In this document: positions 24,507 through 34,998 of the stretch, piece by piece
How positions within the stretch are numbered: position 1 is the stretch's first letter
Layout of the letters: each line of letters begins with the position of its first letter
NCBI RefSeq assembly: GCF_028550395.1
Contig: NZ_JAQQKW010000006.1
Coordinates: 204,995 to 268,994, forward strand
Reading direction: 5' to 3'
Source of the DNA: Asticcacaulis currens
GTDB taxonomy: Bacteria > Pseudomonadota > Alphaproteobacteria > Caulobacterales > Caulobacteraceae
DNA length: 64,000 bases
The notes under the pieces: generated by a model
The model's database searches: none
Told to the model about the DNA's origin: nothing
The model's input: the letters and a program-made list of their open reading frames with translations, nothing else
Program-made: the position numbers and the translations under genes

Positions 24507-25760
24507 TTAAACCGGCTTGACCAGCACGATCTTCTTCTTGCCCTGAGCGACCTTGATCACCCCATCAGCATTGAGATCGGCCAGGGTCACGGCCTGATTG
24601 CCATCGGTGATGGCCGTGTCATTGACGCGCAGGCCGCCGCCCTGAGCCAGACGACGCGCTTCGCCGTTCGATTGGGTCAGACCGATTTTCGTTGTCAGGG
24701 CCGCGAGCATGATCCCGGCCTCAAGTTCGGCGCGGGCCACCTCGACCGTGGGGAGGTCAGCGGACAAGACGCCCTGTTCAAAGGCCTTTTGCGCCGTGTC
24801 GCGGGCCGTGGCGGCCGCCGCTTCGCCGTGCACCAGACGCGTGGCCGCGTCGGCGAGAATCTTCTTCGCCTCGTTGATCTCCGCCCCTTGCAGGGCTTCG
24901 AGGCGGCGAATCTCGTCCATCGGCAGGTCGGTGAACAGGCGCATGAACTTGCCGACATCGGCGTCTTCGGTGTTGCGCCAGTATTGCCAGTAGTCATAGG
25001 GCGACAACGCGTCGGCATTGAGCCACACGGCACCGCCGACCGTCTTGCCCATCTTGGCACCCGACGCGGTGGTCAAAAGCGGCGTGGTCAGGCCAAAGGC
25101 GGCTTTCTGGTTCAGGCGGCGCGTCAGTTCGACGCCATTGACGATATTACCCCACTGATCCGAACCGCCCATTTGCAGGACGCAGTTATAGGTGCTGTTC
25201 AGTTCGCGGAAATCGACCGCCTGCATCAGCATGTAGTTGAATTCGAGGAAGGTCATCGGCTGTTCACGCTCAAGGCGCAGCTTGACCGAGTCGAAGGTCA
25301 GCATACGGTTGATGGTGAAGTGGGTGCCGAAGGTGCGCAGAAATTCGATATAGCCAAAGCCCGACAGCCAGTCGTCATTATTGACCATGAGGGCGTCGGT
25401 CGCGCCATCCCCGAAGGTCAGGAAGCTGTTGAACACCGACTTGATGCCGTTCATGTTCGACTGAATCTGTTCGTCGGTCAGAAGCGGGCGCTGGGTGTCC
25501 TTGAAGGTCGGGTCGCCGACCTTGGTCGTGCCGCCGCCCATCAGGACGATCGGCTTGTTGCCCGTCTTTTGCAGCCAGTAGAGCAGCATGATCTGCACCA
25601 GATGCCCGGCGTGCAACGACGAAGCCGTGGCATCATAGCCGATATAGCCCGTGATCGGTCCGGCAGAAGCCAGCGTATCGAGGGCTTCCGCGTCCGTGCA
25701 CTGGTGGATGAAACCGCGCTCCGAGAGGACGTTGAGGAAATCGGATTTGAAGGAGGTCAT
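24507..25760 (-). CDS. tyrS: Tyrosyl-tRNA synthetase
   Basis: TyrS charges tRNA-Tyr in the cytosol. The 417-residue protein has the class I signatures: HIGH-like SSLHAGHL after YIGYDATA, the tyrosine-binding region [14 protein letters not shown], and the KMSKS-like loop KMGKT. A C-terminal S4 RNA-binding domain follows ([20 protein letters not shown]). The ATG at 25760 with AGGAGG-like bases nearby is the start; an upstream extension in the frame has no support. It is divergent from anmK, a common pairing in alphaproteobacteria. Confidence 0.96.
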   Translation of the reverse strand: MTSFKSDFLNVLSERGFIHQCTDAEALDTLASAGPITGYIGYDATASSLHAGHLVQIMLLYWLQKTGNKPIVLMGGGTTKVGDPTFKDTQRPLLTDEQIQSNMNGIKSVFNSFLTFGDGATDALMVNNDDWLSGFGYIEFLRTFGTHFTINRMLTFDSVKLRLEREQPMTFLEFNYMLMQAVDFRELNSTYNCVLQMGGSDQWGNIVNGVELTRRLNQKAAFGLTTPLLTTASGAKMGKTVGGAVWLNADALSPYDYWQYWRNTEDADVGKFMRLFTDLPMDEIRRLEALQGAEINEAKKILADAATRLVHGEAAAATARDTAQKAFEQGVLSADLPTVEVARAELEAGIMLAALTTKIGLTQSNGEARRLAQGGGLRVNDTAITDGNQAVTLADLNADGVIKVAQGKKKIVLVKPV

Positions 25761-25843
25761 GTCTCTAACGATGTTGCTGTCACGCGGGTTTGCGTGCAAG
25801 TTGCGTCTAACACGTAGCCCCCGCTTTTCCATAGGCTTTTCGC

Positions 25844-26974
25844 ATGAAAATCATCGGCTTTATGACCGGCACCTCGCTCGACGGCATCGACATGGCGGTG
25901 CTGGAAACCGACGGCGAGGCTAAGCTGAGCTTCGGGCCATTTGCCGAAAAGCCCATGTCCGTTGAGGTCCGCGCGGTTCTGGAGGCCGCCACAAAGGACG
26001 CGCTCAACTGGCCACGCGGTGCGGCAGAACCGGACAGTTTCGCAAAGGCGCGGCGCGTGATCGCCGACTATCATCTTCAGTCTCTGGGGCAGTTTTTAAG
26101 CGAAAACGATCTGAATGTGCAGGATTTTGACGCTCTGGGGGTGCATGGGCAAACCGTGCTGCACGAACGCCCGAAGGACGGCGTGCCGGGGCGGACCGTG
26201 CAACTCTTCGACGGTGACTATATGGCCGAAAAAACCGGCCTGACCGTCGTCTGCGACTTCCGTCGCGCCGATATTGAAGCGGGCGGTGAGGCGGCCCCGC
26301 TGGCGCCCGTCTATCACCGCGCGCTGGCGCACAAGGCCGGTCTGGAATTACCCGTACTTGTTGTCAATCTGGGGGGCGTGGCCAATATCACCGTGATTGC
26401 GCCCGATGGTCTGACGGCGCTCGACACCGGCCCGGCCAGCGGCCTGATGGATCAGTGGATGCGGCAACACACCGGCCAATGGTTCGATGAAGATGGCGCG
26501 GTGGCGGCAAAAGGCCGGGCAGATATGGCGATCGTCGCCGATTATCTGTGCCACCCTTATTTCGCAGCCCCGGCACCCAAGTCATTGGACCGATACGATT
26601 TTACGCTGGAGCGTGTGCGCCACCTCAGCCACGCCGACGGTATGGCAACGCTGATGGCTTTTACGGTCGAAAGCCTGCGCCATGAGATCGTGCGCGCGGG
26701 CGTAACCCCTTCGGCCATCGTCCTGTGTGGCGGCGGCCGCAACAATCGCCAACTGGTCAAGGTGTTGCGTGAGCGTCTGGCCGACATCGCGCCCGTGCGT
26801 ATCGCCGAAGACCTCGGCTGGCGCGGCGGGGCGATCGAAGCCGAGGCCTTTGCCTATATGGCCGCGCGGTCGCTGAAAGGGCTGCCGATTTCCTTCCCCG
26901 GCACCACGGGAGTGAAGTCGCCGCTGACCGGTGGGGTCATCTATCGCCCCGAAAGCGCGCGCCGCAGCGCCTGA
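25844..26974 (+). CDS. anmK: Anhydro-N-acetylmuramic acid kinase
   Basis: AnmK phosphorylates 1,6-anhydro-MurNAc recovered from peptidoglycan turnover and opens the anhydro ring to give MurNAc-6-phosphate. The 376-residue product shows the ATP-binding start [13 protein letters not shown], the catalytic-region motif GHQT-like [34 protein letters not shown] and [10 protein letters not shown]. The full length matches the family. It shares an 83-base divergent promoter region with tyrS. A family 3 repeat element follows its stop directly. Confidence 0.95.
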   Translation: MKIIGFMTGTSLDGIDMAVLETDGEAKLSFGPFAEKPMSVEVRAVLEAATKDALNWPRGAAEPDSFAKARRVIADYHLQSLGQFLSENDLNVQDFDALGVHGQTVLHERPKDGVPGRTVQLFDGDYMAEKTGLTVVCDFRRADIEAGGEAAPLAPVYHRALAHKAGLELPVLVVNLGGVANITVIAPDGLTALDTGPASGLMDQWMRQHTGQWFDEDGAVAAKGRADMAIVADYLCHPYFAAPAPKSLDRYDFTLERVRHLSHADGMATLMAFTVESLRHEIVRAGVTPSAIVLCGGGRNNRQLVKVLRERLADIAPVRIAEDLGWRGGAIEAEAFAYMAARSLKGLPISFPGTTGVKSPLTGGVIYRPESARRSA

Positions 26975-26981
26975 ATGTTCT

Positions 26982-27130
26982 CCACAGATGGCCACAGATG
27001 CGGCCCGCAAGGCGGGCCTTTCACAGATTTAGAGCTGTATTTAAGACTTTGGCCACTTACTCAGGCCATCTGTGTGACCGCCTTTTGGCGGTCATCTGTG
27101 TCATCTGTGGTAAAACAAAATTGGCCACAG
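26982..27130. repeat. CACAGAT inverted-repeat element, family 3 (copy 2)
   Basis: Between anmK and the hydrolase. CCACAGATGGCCACAGATG on the left faces CATCTGTGTCATCTGTGG on the right. Inside are GGCCCGC-AAG-GCGGGCC (27003-27019) and GACCGCC-TTTT-GGCGGTC hairpins. TTGGCCACAG ends it. The arms and the GGCCAC ends resemble the element after nusG (10810-11080), but the central hairpins differ. Confidence 0.6.
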
Positions 27131-27148
27131 GACTTTGGTTTTGCCATT

Positions 27149-27173
27149 AAAAAAGGACGCCGAAGCGTCCTTT
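27149..27173 (-). terminator. Intrinsic terminator of the alpha/beta hydrolase gene
   Basis: On the reverse strand AAAGGACGC pairs with GCGTCCTTT across a four-base loop and is followed by a T-run. It lies directly after the hydrolase stop. Confidence 0.8.
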
Positions 27174-27178
27174 AAACC

Positions 27179-27829
27179 CTACTCAAGCTCACCGGCCAGA
27201 CGACGATCGAGGTAACCGCCGACGCGGCCTTCGATTTCCGGCAGGTGTTCGGTCCAGAAGTGGCCCGCGCCGTCCACGACTTCGTGGGCAATGGTGATGC
27301 CCTTTTGCGTGCGCAGCTTGGCCACGACGCGCTCGACTTCGGTCGGCGGCACCACCGAATCGGCTGAGCCGTTGATGAACAGGCCTGAGGCCGGGCAGGG
27401 GGCCAGGAAGCTGAAATCATAGGCATTGGCCGGCGGCGATACCGAGATGAAGCCGTCGGTTTCCGGGCGGCGCATCAGCAACTGCATACCGATATAGGCG
27501 CCGAAATTATAGCCCGCGACCCAGAATTGCGAGGCGGTCGGGTTCTTGGCCTGAAGCCAGTCGAGCGCGGTCGCCGCATCGGCCAGTTCACCAATGCCCG
27601 AATCGAACTCGCCCTGCGACTTGCCGACGCCGCGGAAGTTAAAGCGCAGCACCGAAAAACCGCGCGTCATAAACAGATGGAACAACTGCGCCGTCACCGG
27701 GTTGTTCATGTGCCCGCCGGCCTTGGGATGGGGGTGAAGGATCAGGGCAATGGGCGCGTTGTCCGTTTTTCCGGCGGTGTACCGGGCCTCAATTCGACCG
27801 GCAGCACCGGCGAGGATCACTTCAGGCAT
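27179..27829 (-). CDS. Alpha/beta hydrolase-fold protein with Asn in place of the nucleophilic Ser
   Basis: A 216-residue alpha/beta hydrolase of the COG2945-like group (small dienelactone-hydrolase-type proteins). Seen are ILHPHPKAGGHMNNPV, FNFRGVGKSQG, the nucleophile elbow GYNFGAYIGMQLLMRRP, an acid region with NGSADSVVPP and a C-terminal GAGHFW histidine. The elbow residue is AAT (Asn), where catalytic members have Ser (GxSxG), so it may not hydrolyse. The start is ATG at 27829 (MPEVILAG), with AAGGG upstream. It is divergent from iscR and shares the intervening operator region. In related genomes a similar gene sits beside the SUF cluster, from memory. Confidence 0.8.
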   Translation of the reverse strand: MPEVILAGAAGRIEARYTAGKTDNAPIALILHPHPKAGGHMNNPVTAQLFHLFMTRGFSVLRFNFRGVGKSQGEFDSGIGELADAATALDWLQAKNPTASQFWVAGYNFGAYIGMQLLMRRPETDGFISVSPPANAYDFSFLAPCPASGLFINGSADSVVPPTEVERVVAKLRTQKGITIAHEVVDGAGHFWTEHLPEIEGRVGGYLDRRLAGELE

Positions 27830-27879
27830 ATAGAACCCTTGTTTCGTAATAAAATGTGTCATGGTGCGGCGCATAATTC

Positions 27880-27908
27880 TTGACTATAATAGTCAGGATT
27901 ACTATGTC
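27880..27908 (+). promoter_or_regulatory. Palindromic operator and promoter elements upstream of iscR
   Basis: TGACTATAATAGTCA (27881-27895) is a perfect 15-base palindrome. It contains TATAAT (27885-27890), and TTGACT (27880-27885) could serve as a -35 with TATGTC (27903-27908) as -10. Placement over promoter hexamers, about 135 bases before iscR and 52 bases from the divergent hydrolase ATG, suggests a repressor site, probably for IscR itself. Confidence 0.55.
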
Positions 27909-28029
27909 CCGCGCAGGGAAGACGGCGCCCCCTTATCAGGCAAGCCGTTTAGCACACTCTTTTCGGCTTTGGGCAGGTTTTTCATCGACCTGTTGCGATT
28001 TAGCCAGGGGCAGCCACAGGACTGACGGC

Positions 28030-28548
28030 ATGAGATTATCGACCAAGGGACGTTACGCCGTCATGGCCATGACGGATCTGGCGCTCAATGCGCAGGGCAA
28101 GCCCATCTCCCTGTCCGAAATTTCCGAGCGTCAGCAGATTTCCCTGTCCTATCTGGAGCAGCTCTTTGCCCGCCTGCGCAAGGCCGGGCTGGTCAAGAGT
28201 GCGCGCGGTCCCGGCGGCGGCTACACGCTGGCGCGGACGGCGGATGCCCTGTTTGTAAGTGAGATCGTGCTGGCCGTCGATGAGCCGATCAAGGCGACGC
28301 GCTGCGCTTTGACCTCCAACAAACTGGGGGCGAATAAACGTCTGTCCAAGGAACATGCGGCGCGCGAAATCGGCTGTATGCCGGGCGGGCAACGCTGCCT
28401 GACGCACAATCTGTGGGAAGATCTGGGCTTTGCCATCCACGACTACCTTTCGACCGTATCGCTGAACGACGTCGTGCATAAGCGCACGCGCAAGCGGGTG
28501 ACGATCGAAAACCGTTTCCCGGTCGATGCCCAAAGGGAACTGGCCTGA
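28030..28548 (+). CDS. iscR: Rrf2-family regulator IscR
   Basis: An Fe-S sensing repressor that adjusts cluster assembly to demand. The 172-residue product has the Rrf2 winged helix (MRLSTKGRYAVMAMTDLAL, ISLSYLEQLFARLRKAGLVKSARGPGGGY). Candidate cluster ligands are Cys92, Cys116 and Cys123. In E. coli IscR they are 92, 98 and 104, so the loop between the first two is about 18 residues longer here, and it is Lys/Asn/Arg-rich. The ATG at 28030 matches the family N-terminus. It leads the SUF operon and ends overlapping the next start by one base. Confidence 0.93.
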   Translation: MRLSTKGRYAVMAMTDLALNAQGKPISLSEISERQQISLSYLEQLFARLRKAGLVKSARGPGGGYTLARTADALFVSEIVLAVDEPIKATRCALTSNKLGANKRLSKEHAAREIGCMPGGQRCLTHNLWEDLGFAIHDYLSTVSLNDVVHKRTRKRVTIENRFPVDAQRELA

Positions 28549-29672
28549 TGGCAAACGCGCCCCTCTATCTGGACCATGCCGCCACCTCGCCGATCCGGCC
28601 GCAGGTGCGCGAGGCCATGCTCCGGGCGTGGGAGATCGGGGCCAATGCGTCTTCGGTGCACGCCTTGGGGCGTAAGGCCAAGCTGTTGCTCGAAGAGGCG
28701 CGCAACGCCGTTTTGGCATTCGTCAACGGCGTCGGTCCGGCGCGTCTGGTCTTCACGTCGGGCGGTACGGAGGCCAATCAACTGGCGCTCAGCCAGTCGC
28801 GCGGCTTCGACCGTGTGATCGTCAGCGCCGGGGAGCACGACAGCGTCTATAAAGCCGCCGAAAGCTATGGTTTACCCGTGGCTTATGCGCCATTGCTAAG
28901 GTCAGGCGTGGTCGATACCGAGGCCTTGCGTCAACTGTTGAACGCGGGCGGCAAGCCCTTTGTGGCGGTCATGTGGGTCAATAACGAAACCGGCGTCATC
29001 AACCCCATCCGTGCGATTGCCGATCAGGTCCACGCCGCTGGTGGCTGGCTGCACGTCGATGCGGTGCAGGCGGCGGGCAAGGTCGCGATCGACTTTGAAG
29101 CGTTGGGGGCCGACAGCCTGTCGCTGGCGGCGCACAAGATCGGCGGGCCGCAGGGCGTGGGCGCGCTGATCTACAGCGCGGACCGCGATATTCACGCCGC
29201 CATTCCCGGTGGCGGGCAGGAGTTCGGCCATCGCGCCGGTACGGAAAACATCGCCGGGATCGCTGGTTTTGCCGAAGCCACCAGCCACGCGCGTCCGATG
29301 ACCGATACCGCTCAGGCCGAGGCCGAGGCGGCGCTGAAGGCACTCGGCGCGACCATTGTCGGCGAAGAGGCGCCGCGCGCGCCGGGGATTACCTGTTTCA
29401 CCGTCCCCGACTGGACGGCGCAGCTTCAGCTTATCCACATGGATATGGCGGGCATCTGCGTCTCATCGGGGTCGGCCTGTTCGTCTGGCAAGGTCAAATC
29501 GAGCCGTGTACTGGAGGCCATGGGCCTCTCTGACGTGGCCGACAAGGCCTTGCGCGTCTCGTCCGGATGGACGACAAACGCCGCCGACTGGCAACAATTC
29601 ATAGAGGTTTGGTCCACGGGCTATGCGAAGCATCACGCCCGACAAGCGAGTAGAGTAAAGGAAAGCGCCTGA
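28548..29672 (+). CDS. Cysteine desulfurase, IscS/NifS-like (class V aminotransferase)
   Basis: A 374-residue PLP enzyme that takes sulfur from cysteine, expected to supply the SUF scaffold. Features are [19 protein letters not shown], the PLP-contacting [13 protein letters not shown], the Schiff-base Lys in [10 protein letters not shown], and the sulfur-carrying Cys in [11 protein letters not shown]. The loop around that Cys is of the long IscS/NifS type, different from the SufS at 33273. The operon therefore encodes two desulfurases of different types. It overlaps iscR and sufB by one base at each end. Confidence 0.92.
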   Translation: MANAPLYLDHAATSPIRPQVREAMLRAWEIGANASSVHALGRKAKLLLEEARNAVLAFVNGVGPARLVFTSGGTEANQLALSQSRGFDRVIVSAGEHDSVYKAAESYGLPVAYAPLLRSGVVDTEALRQLLNAGGKPFVAVMWVNNETGVINPIRAIADQVHAAGGWLHVDAVQAAGKVAIDFEALGADSLSLAAHKIGGPQGVGALIYSADRDIHAAIPGGGQEFGHRAGTENIAGIAGFAEATSHARPMTDTAQAEAEAALKALGATIVGEEAPRAPGITCFTVPDWTAQLQLIHMDMAGICVSSGSACSSGKVKSSRVLEAMGLSDVADKALRVSSGWTTNAADWQQFIEVWSTGYAKHHARQASRVKESA

Positions 29673-31138
29673 TGGCAGCGGTCAAGGAAACCATTGAAAC
29701 GGTTCAGAAGCTTGAGACCTATGCGCACGGTTTCGTCACCGATATCGAGACGGAATACGCGCCCAAGGGGCTCAATGCCGACATCGTGCGCTTCATTTCG
29801 GCCAAGAAGAACGAGCCGCAATGGATGCTCGATTACCGTCTGGCGGCTTTTGAGCGCTGGCAGTCCATGGACGAGCCCGACTGGGCCAAGGTCCATTATC
29901 AGAAGGTCGATTATCAGGACCTTTATTACTACGCCGCGCCCAAGCCGAAGCCCAAGCTGAACAGCCTGGACGAGGTCGATCCGGAACTGCTGGCCGTCTA
30001 TGCCAAACTCGGCATCCCGCTGAAAGAGCAGGAAGTGCTGGCCGGTGTCGCCACGGCGCCGAAATACGCCGTCGATGCGGTGTTTGATTCCGTGTCGGTC
30101 GTCACCACCTTCAAGGACGAGCTGAAGAAGTCGGGCGTCATTTTCTGCTCTATTTCCGAAGCCTTACGCGAACATCCTGAACTGGTGAAAGAATATCTCG
30201 GTTCGGTCGTGCCGGTGTCGGATAACTATTTTGCCGCGCTGAACGCCGCCGTATTTTCGGATGGGTCGTTCGTCTATGTGCCGCCGGGCGTGCGTTGTCC
30301 GATGGAGCTTTCGACCTATTTCCGCATCAATGCGGAAAATACAGGTCAGTTCGAACGCACTCTGATTATCGCCGACAAGGGGGCCTACGTCTCCTATCTG
30401 GAAGGCTGCACCGCGCCGATGCGCGACGAAAACCAGCTTCATGCCGCCGTGGTTGAGCTGGTGGCGCTGGAAGACGCCTCGATCAAATATTCGACCGTGC
30501 AAAACTGGTATCCCGGCGACGCCGAGGGCAAGGGCGGTATCTATAACTTTGTGACCAAGCGCGCCGATTGCCGGGGCGCGCGCTCGAAAGTGTCGTGGAC
30601 TCAGGTGGAAACCGGTTCGGCGGTGACGTGGAAATACCCGTCGTGCATCCTGCGCGGTGACGACAGCGTGGGTGAATTCTACTCCATCGCCGTTACCAAC
30701 GGGATGCAGCAGGCCGATACCGGCACCAAGATGATCCATCTCGGCAAGAACACCCGCTCGCGTATCATCAGTAAGGGCGTATCGGCGGGCAAGTCGTCCA
30801 ACACCTATCGCGGTCTGGTCTCAGCCCACGCCAGGGCGGGCGGGGCGCGTAACTTCACCCAGTGCGACAGTTTGCTGATTGGCAAGACCTGTGCTGCCCA
30901 CACCGTGCCCTATGTCGAATCCGACACCGCTTCGGCGCAGTTCGAGCACGAGGCGACAACGACCCGCCTCAGCGAGGATCAGTTGTTCTACGCCATGCAG
31001 CGCGGTCTGTCGCAGGAAGAGGCCGTGGCATTGCTGGTCAACGGCTTCGTGCGCGAAGTGTTGCAAGAACTGCCGATGGAATTTGCCGTCGAGGCGCAGA
31101 AGCTGCTGGCCATCAGCCTTGAAGGGAGCGTGGGATGA
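29672..31138 (+). CDS. sufB: Fe-S cluster assembly scaffold subunit SufB
   Basis: SufB is the main scaffold of the SufBC2D complex on which clusters are built. The 488-residue protein has [21 protein letters not shown], the [26 protein letters not shown] region, and the beta-helical core with DRGAR-like [27 protein letters not shown]-terminal helical segment ([27 protein letters not shown]) follows. Its stop overlaps the ATG of the small unknown gene by four bases. Confidence 0.96.
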   Translation: MAAVKETIETVQKLETYAHGFVTDIETEYAPKGLNADIVRFISAKKNEPQWMLDYRLAAFERWQSMDEPDWAKVHYQKVDYQDLYYYAAPKPKPKLNSLDEVDPELLAVYAKLGIPLKEQEVLAGVATAPKYAVDAVFDSVSVVTTFKDELKKSGVIFCSISEALREHPELVKEYLGSVVPVSDNYFAALNAAVFSDGSFVYVPPGVRCPMELSTYFRINAENTGQFERTLIIADKGAYVSYLEGCTAPMRDENQLHAAVVELVALEDASIKYSTVQNWYPGDAEGKGGIYNFVTKRADCRGARSKVSWTQVETGSAVTWKYPSCILRGDDSVGEFYSIAVTNGMQQADTGTKMIHLGKNTRSRIISKGVSAGKSSNTYRGLVSAHARAGGARNFTQCDSLLIGKTCAAHTVPYVESDTASAQFEHEATTTRLSEDQLFYAMQRGLSQEEAVALLVNGFVREVLQELPMEFAVEAQKLLAISLEGSVG

Positions 31139-31458
31139 CGCTGTCTTCGGACATTCAGATACGAAAAACCAAGTGTATTTGGTTCGAAGATGCGGCTCTG
31201 GACAGCCTTGGACACCCTGTAGGCATACACTCCGTGGTTACCCCCATCGAGGTGATCCATCAGAACTATGCAGAAAATGAACCACCCATTGTTGTGCAAC
31301 CCGGAGATCGGTTGCTCGTCCTTGGTATCGCTGATGGAAACAGAGATTTCCTTTGGGCGGAAATAGATGACAAGTCCCTTGCTTTTGCATCGGCGGACAT
31401 TTGTGTGCCCGCCTCAAAGGTTCGGAATGTGTATGAAGTCGGTGAAGGCTCGGCTTAA
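31135..31458 (+). CDS. Hypothetical protein inserted between sufB and sufC
   Basis: I do not recognise this 107-residue protein. It has no signal peptide or membrane span. It looks like a small mostly-beta domain: [48 protein letters not shown] and [12 protein letters not shown]. The stretch [25 protein letters not shown] recalls a barrel with a short-loop turn, but that is only a shape impression. Its ATG overlaps the sufB stop (ATGA) and sufC starts 17 bases after it, so it is translated within the operon. It is visibly less GC-rich than its neighbours and uses more A/T third positions, which suggests later arrival. SufB and SufC are normally adjacent. Confidence 0.75.
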   Translation: MTLSSDIQIRKTKCIWFEDAALDSLGHPVGIHSVVTPIEVIHQNYAENEPPIVVQPGDRLLVLGIADGNRDFLWAEIDDKSLAFASADICVPASKVRNVYEVGEGSA

Positions 31459-31475
31459 AGAAGGTTGCTATAACA

Positions 31476-32224
<749 letters not shown>

Positions 32225-32225
<1 letters not shown>

Positions 32226-33283
32226 TGGCGTTTGACCTTACCCCGCTCGACCTGTTCGACCCGTCGTCCTACCCGACGCGGCGTCATGAGGAATGGACAT
32301 ATTCTGACCTATCGCGCGCCCTGCGGGACGTGCCGGCGCGCGCCGAGCTGACGCATCTTCAGGCCGAAGCCGGGGATTTCGGGGGCTTCTACTGGCACTG
32401 TGCCGGTGACGGGCAACTGGCTGACCTGCAAGCCGCCGTTTCCAAAGCCGTTCAGGGTTCGGGCGGTCGTCTTTACCTCGACATGAGCGATTTCGGGGAA
32501 GAGGGCTCTGTCGCCGGTTATCAGGGCGAGGGCCGCATCACCCTTGGCGCGGGTGAACACCTCATCCTGCTCGAAGACTATAGCGGGGCGCTGGACTATG
32601 CCGCCAGCACGGTCCTGCACTTCGACGTGGCCGAAGGGGCGACGCTGATCCGCGTGGTCATTCTCGATGAGCCGGAAAGCGCCGTGTCGGTGCGCCGTTC
32701 GACCGTGACCACCGCGCCGGACAGCGTTTTCAAGCAGTACGTTTTCGCCACAGGCGCCAAGTTCCAGCGCTTTGAAACCCATGTCACGCACGCCGGGCAA
32801 GGCGCTCTGGTCGAGATGCACGGGGCCTATCTGCTGAAAGACGCGGCGCACTTTGACTACACGACGCGCGTCACCCACGTCGAGGTCGATGGCGCGACTC
32901 AACAGTTGATCAAGGGCCTCGTCAAGGACCGCGCGACGGCGGTGTTTCAGGGCCGCATCTATGTCGAAAAGGGTGCCGATGGTACCGATGCCCGTATGCG
33001 CCATCAGGCCCTGATGCTCAATGACGGGGCGCATGTGCGCGCCAAGCCGGAGCTGGAAATCTACGCTGACGATGTGCAGTGCGCGCACGGCAACACCATC
33101 GGCGCGCTGGACGAGTCGGCGCTGTTCTTCTGTCAGTCACGCGGTATGCCCGAAGAGGTGGCGCGCGCCCTCCTGATGCAGGCCTTTGTCGTACCGGTCG
33201 CTGAGCAGATCGAGGACGAGGGCTTACGCGAAATGGTGCTGAACTGGATTGAGGATAAGGCGGGAGGCTTCTATGCCCTTTGA
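32225..33283 (+). CDS. sufD: Fe-S cluster assembly protein SufD
   Basis: SufD pairs with SufB in the scaffold complex. The 352-residue product starts with the Arg/Glu-rich TRRHEEWTYSDLSRAL motif. A beta-helical core follows (GAYLLKDAAHFDYTTRVTHVEVDGATQQLIKGLVKDRATAVFQGRIYVEKGADGTDA) and contains HGNTIGALDESALFFCQSRG near the end, the region that contacts SufB. It overlaps sufS by 11 bases. Confidence 0.95.
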
Positions 33284-34493
33284 TGTCGAAGCGGTCCGCC
33301 GCGACTTCCCTATCCTCAGCCGTCAGATCAACGGTAAGCCGCTGATCTATCTCGATTCCGGGGCCTCGGCACAGAAGCCGACCGCCGTCATCGAGGCCAT
33401 GAGCCACCATATGGCGCAGTCCTACGCCAATGTGCACCGCGGCCTCCACCGGCTGGCCAATGAGGTGACCGATGCCTTTGAGGCCGGTCGTGAAACGGTC
33501 GCGACCTTTATCAACGCCGCGCGTCCGGAAGAGGTGATCTTCACCAAATCGGCGACGGAATCGATGAACCTCGTCGCCCAGACCTGGGGGCAGGCTCATA
33601 TCAAGGCGGGCGATGAAATCCTCATCACCGAGCTGGAGCATCACGCCAATATCGTGCCGTGGCACATGCTGGCGCAGCGCACGGGCGCGGTGCTGAAATG
33701 GGTGCCGATCCTTGACGACGGCAGCCTCGATATGACCGCGTTTGATCAACTGTTGACAGATCGCGTCAAGCTGGTCGCCGTGGCGCATATGTCGAACGTT
33801 CTGGGTACGATCAATCCGGTACAGGACATTGTCGAGAAGGCCCATACGGTGGGTGCGAAGGTGCTGATCGACGGCTGTCAAGGCGTGGTCCATCTGCCCG
33901 TCGATGTGCAGGCGCTTGGCTGCGACTTCTACGCCTTTTCGGCGCACAAGCTGTACGGCCCGACAGGGCTGGGCGTTTTGTGGGGCCGCTATGACCTGCT
34001 GGAGGCCATGCCGCCCTGGCAGGGCGGCGGCGAAATGATCGCACACGTCTCCAAAGAGCGCATCACCTATGCCGAGCCGCCGCACCGTTTCGAAGCGGGC
34101 ACGCCGGCTATTCTGGAGGTGATCGGGCTGAAAGCCGCCATCGACTGGCTGTCGCAGATCGACCGTGAGGCCGCTGCGGCGCACGAAATGGCGCTGTATG
34201 AACGCGCTCATGCGGGGCTGAAAAAGATCAATGCGCTGCGCATCTATGGCGAAGCACCAGAAAAAGGCTCGATCCTGACCTTTTCGCTGGGCTCGGCTCA
34301 CGCGCATGACGTTGCGCAGATCCTTGACCGCTACAATATAGCGGTGAGGGCGGGGACGCATTGCGCGGAACCGCTGATGACGCGCCTGGGCGTGACCTCG
34401 ACGGTGCGCGCCTCTATCGCCATCTATAATACCGAGGCCGAGATCGACGCGCTGATTGCAGCGGTTGAAAAGGCGCAAGGGTTTTTTGAGTAA
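33273..34493 (+). CDS. sufS: Cysteine desulfurase SufS
   Basis: SufS (class II desulfurase) mobilises sulfur for SufB. The 406-residue protein has YLDSGASAQKP, the PLP-binding ESMNLVAQTWG region, the Schiff-base Lys in FSAHKLYGPTGLGVLWG, and the active Cys in RAGTHCAEPLM, in the short loop typical of this class. The ATG at 33273 follows GGGAGG; an earlier ATG-free extension adds eight residues within sufD. No sufE-like partner is encoded next to it in this operon. Confidence 0.96.
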   Translation: MPFDVEAVRRDFPILSRQINGKPLIYLDSGASAQKPTAVIEAMSHHMAQSYANVHRGLHRLANEVTDAFEAGRETVATFINAARPEEVIFTKSATESMNLVAQTWGQAHIKAGDEILITELEHHANIVPWHMLAQRTGAVLKWVPILDDGSLDMTAFDQLLTDRVKLVAVAHMSNVLGTINPVQDIVEKAHTVGAKVLIDGCQGVVHLPVDVQALGCDFYAFSAHKLYGPTGLGVLWGRYDLLEAMPPWQGGGEMIAHVSKERITYAEPPHRFEAGTPAILEVIGLKAAIDWLSQIDREAAAAHEMALYERAHAGLKKINALRIYGEAPEKGSILTFSLGSAHAHDVAQILDRYNIAVRAGTHCAEPLMTRLGVTSTVRASIAIYNTEAEIDALIAAVEKAQGFFE

Positions 34494-34930
34494 TGACCAT
34501 GTCCAAGCACGAGATCATTTCCCTGTCCGGCGATGACGCCAGCGAAGCGGCTATCGACCCGGGGCAGGCCGAGCTGTTTGCCCCGGAAGAAACGACGGCG
34601 GTCGAACCGCTGGCGCAGGAAGAGTTGGATCGTCTGACCGATGAGCTGATCGCGGCGTTCAAAACGGTGTTCGACCCGGAAATACCGGTCGATATCTATG
34701 AGCTGGGTCTGATCTATCGCGTCGATATCAATGACAACCGCGAAGTCGTGGTCGATATGACCCTGACCGCGCCGGGTTGTCCGGTGGCGGGGGAGATGCC
34801 CGGCTGGGTGCAGAATGCGGTGATGGGCGTGCGCGGCGTGGCCGATTGTCACGTCAATCTGGTCTTCGATCCGCCGTGGGAGGCGTCCAAGATGAGCGAC
34901 GAGGCCAAGCTTCAGCTCAACATGTTTTAG
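34493..34930 (+). CDS. sufT: SUF-associated MIP18/DUF59 family protein (SufT-like)
   Basis: A 145-residue DUF59 protein thought to help insert or mature Fe-S clusters. The core is TDELIAAFKTVFDPEIPVDIYELGLIYRVDI, followed by VVVDMTLTAPGCPVAGEMPGWVQNAV with the conserved Cys, and FDPPWEASKMSDEAKLQLNMF. A Glu/Ala-rich N-terminal extension of about 45 residues precedes it. Its ATG shares a base with the sufS stop (TAATG), showing translational coupling; a second ATG lies two codons later. Confidence 0.92.
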   Translation: MTMSKHEIISLSGDDASEAAIDPGQAELFAPEETTAVEPLAQEELDRLTDELIAAFKTVFDPEIPVDIYELGLIYRVDINDNREVVVDMTLTAPGCPVAGEMPGWVQNAVMGVRGVADCHVNLVFDPPWEASKMSDEAKLQLNMF

Positions 34931-34998
34931 TTCGCATGGGGGAAACGCAGTTTCCCCCATGTACCCCTTCCGTAAGAGTAAAGGCCGCAGAGATAGCT

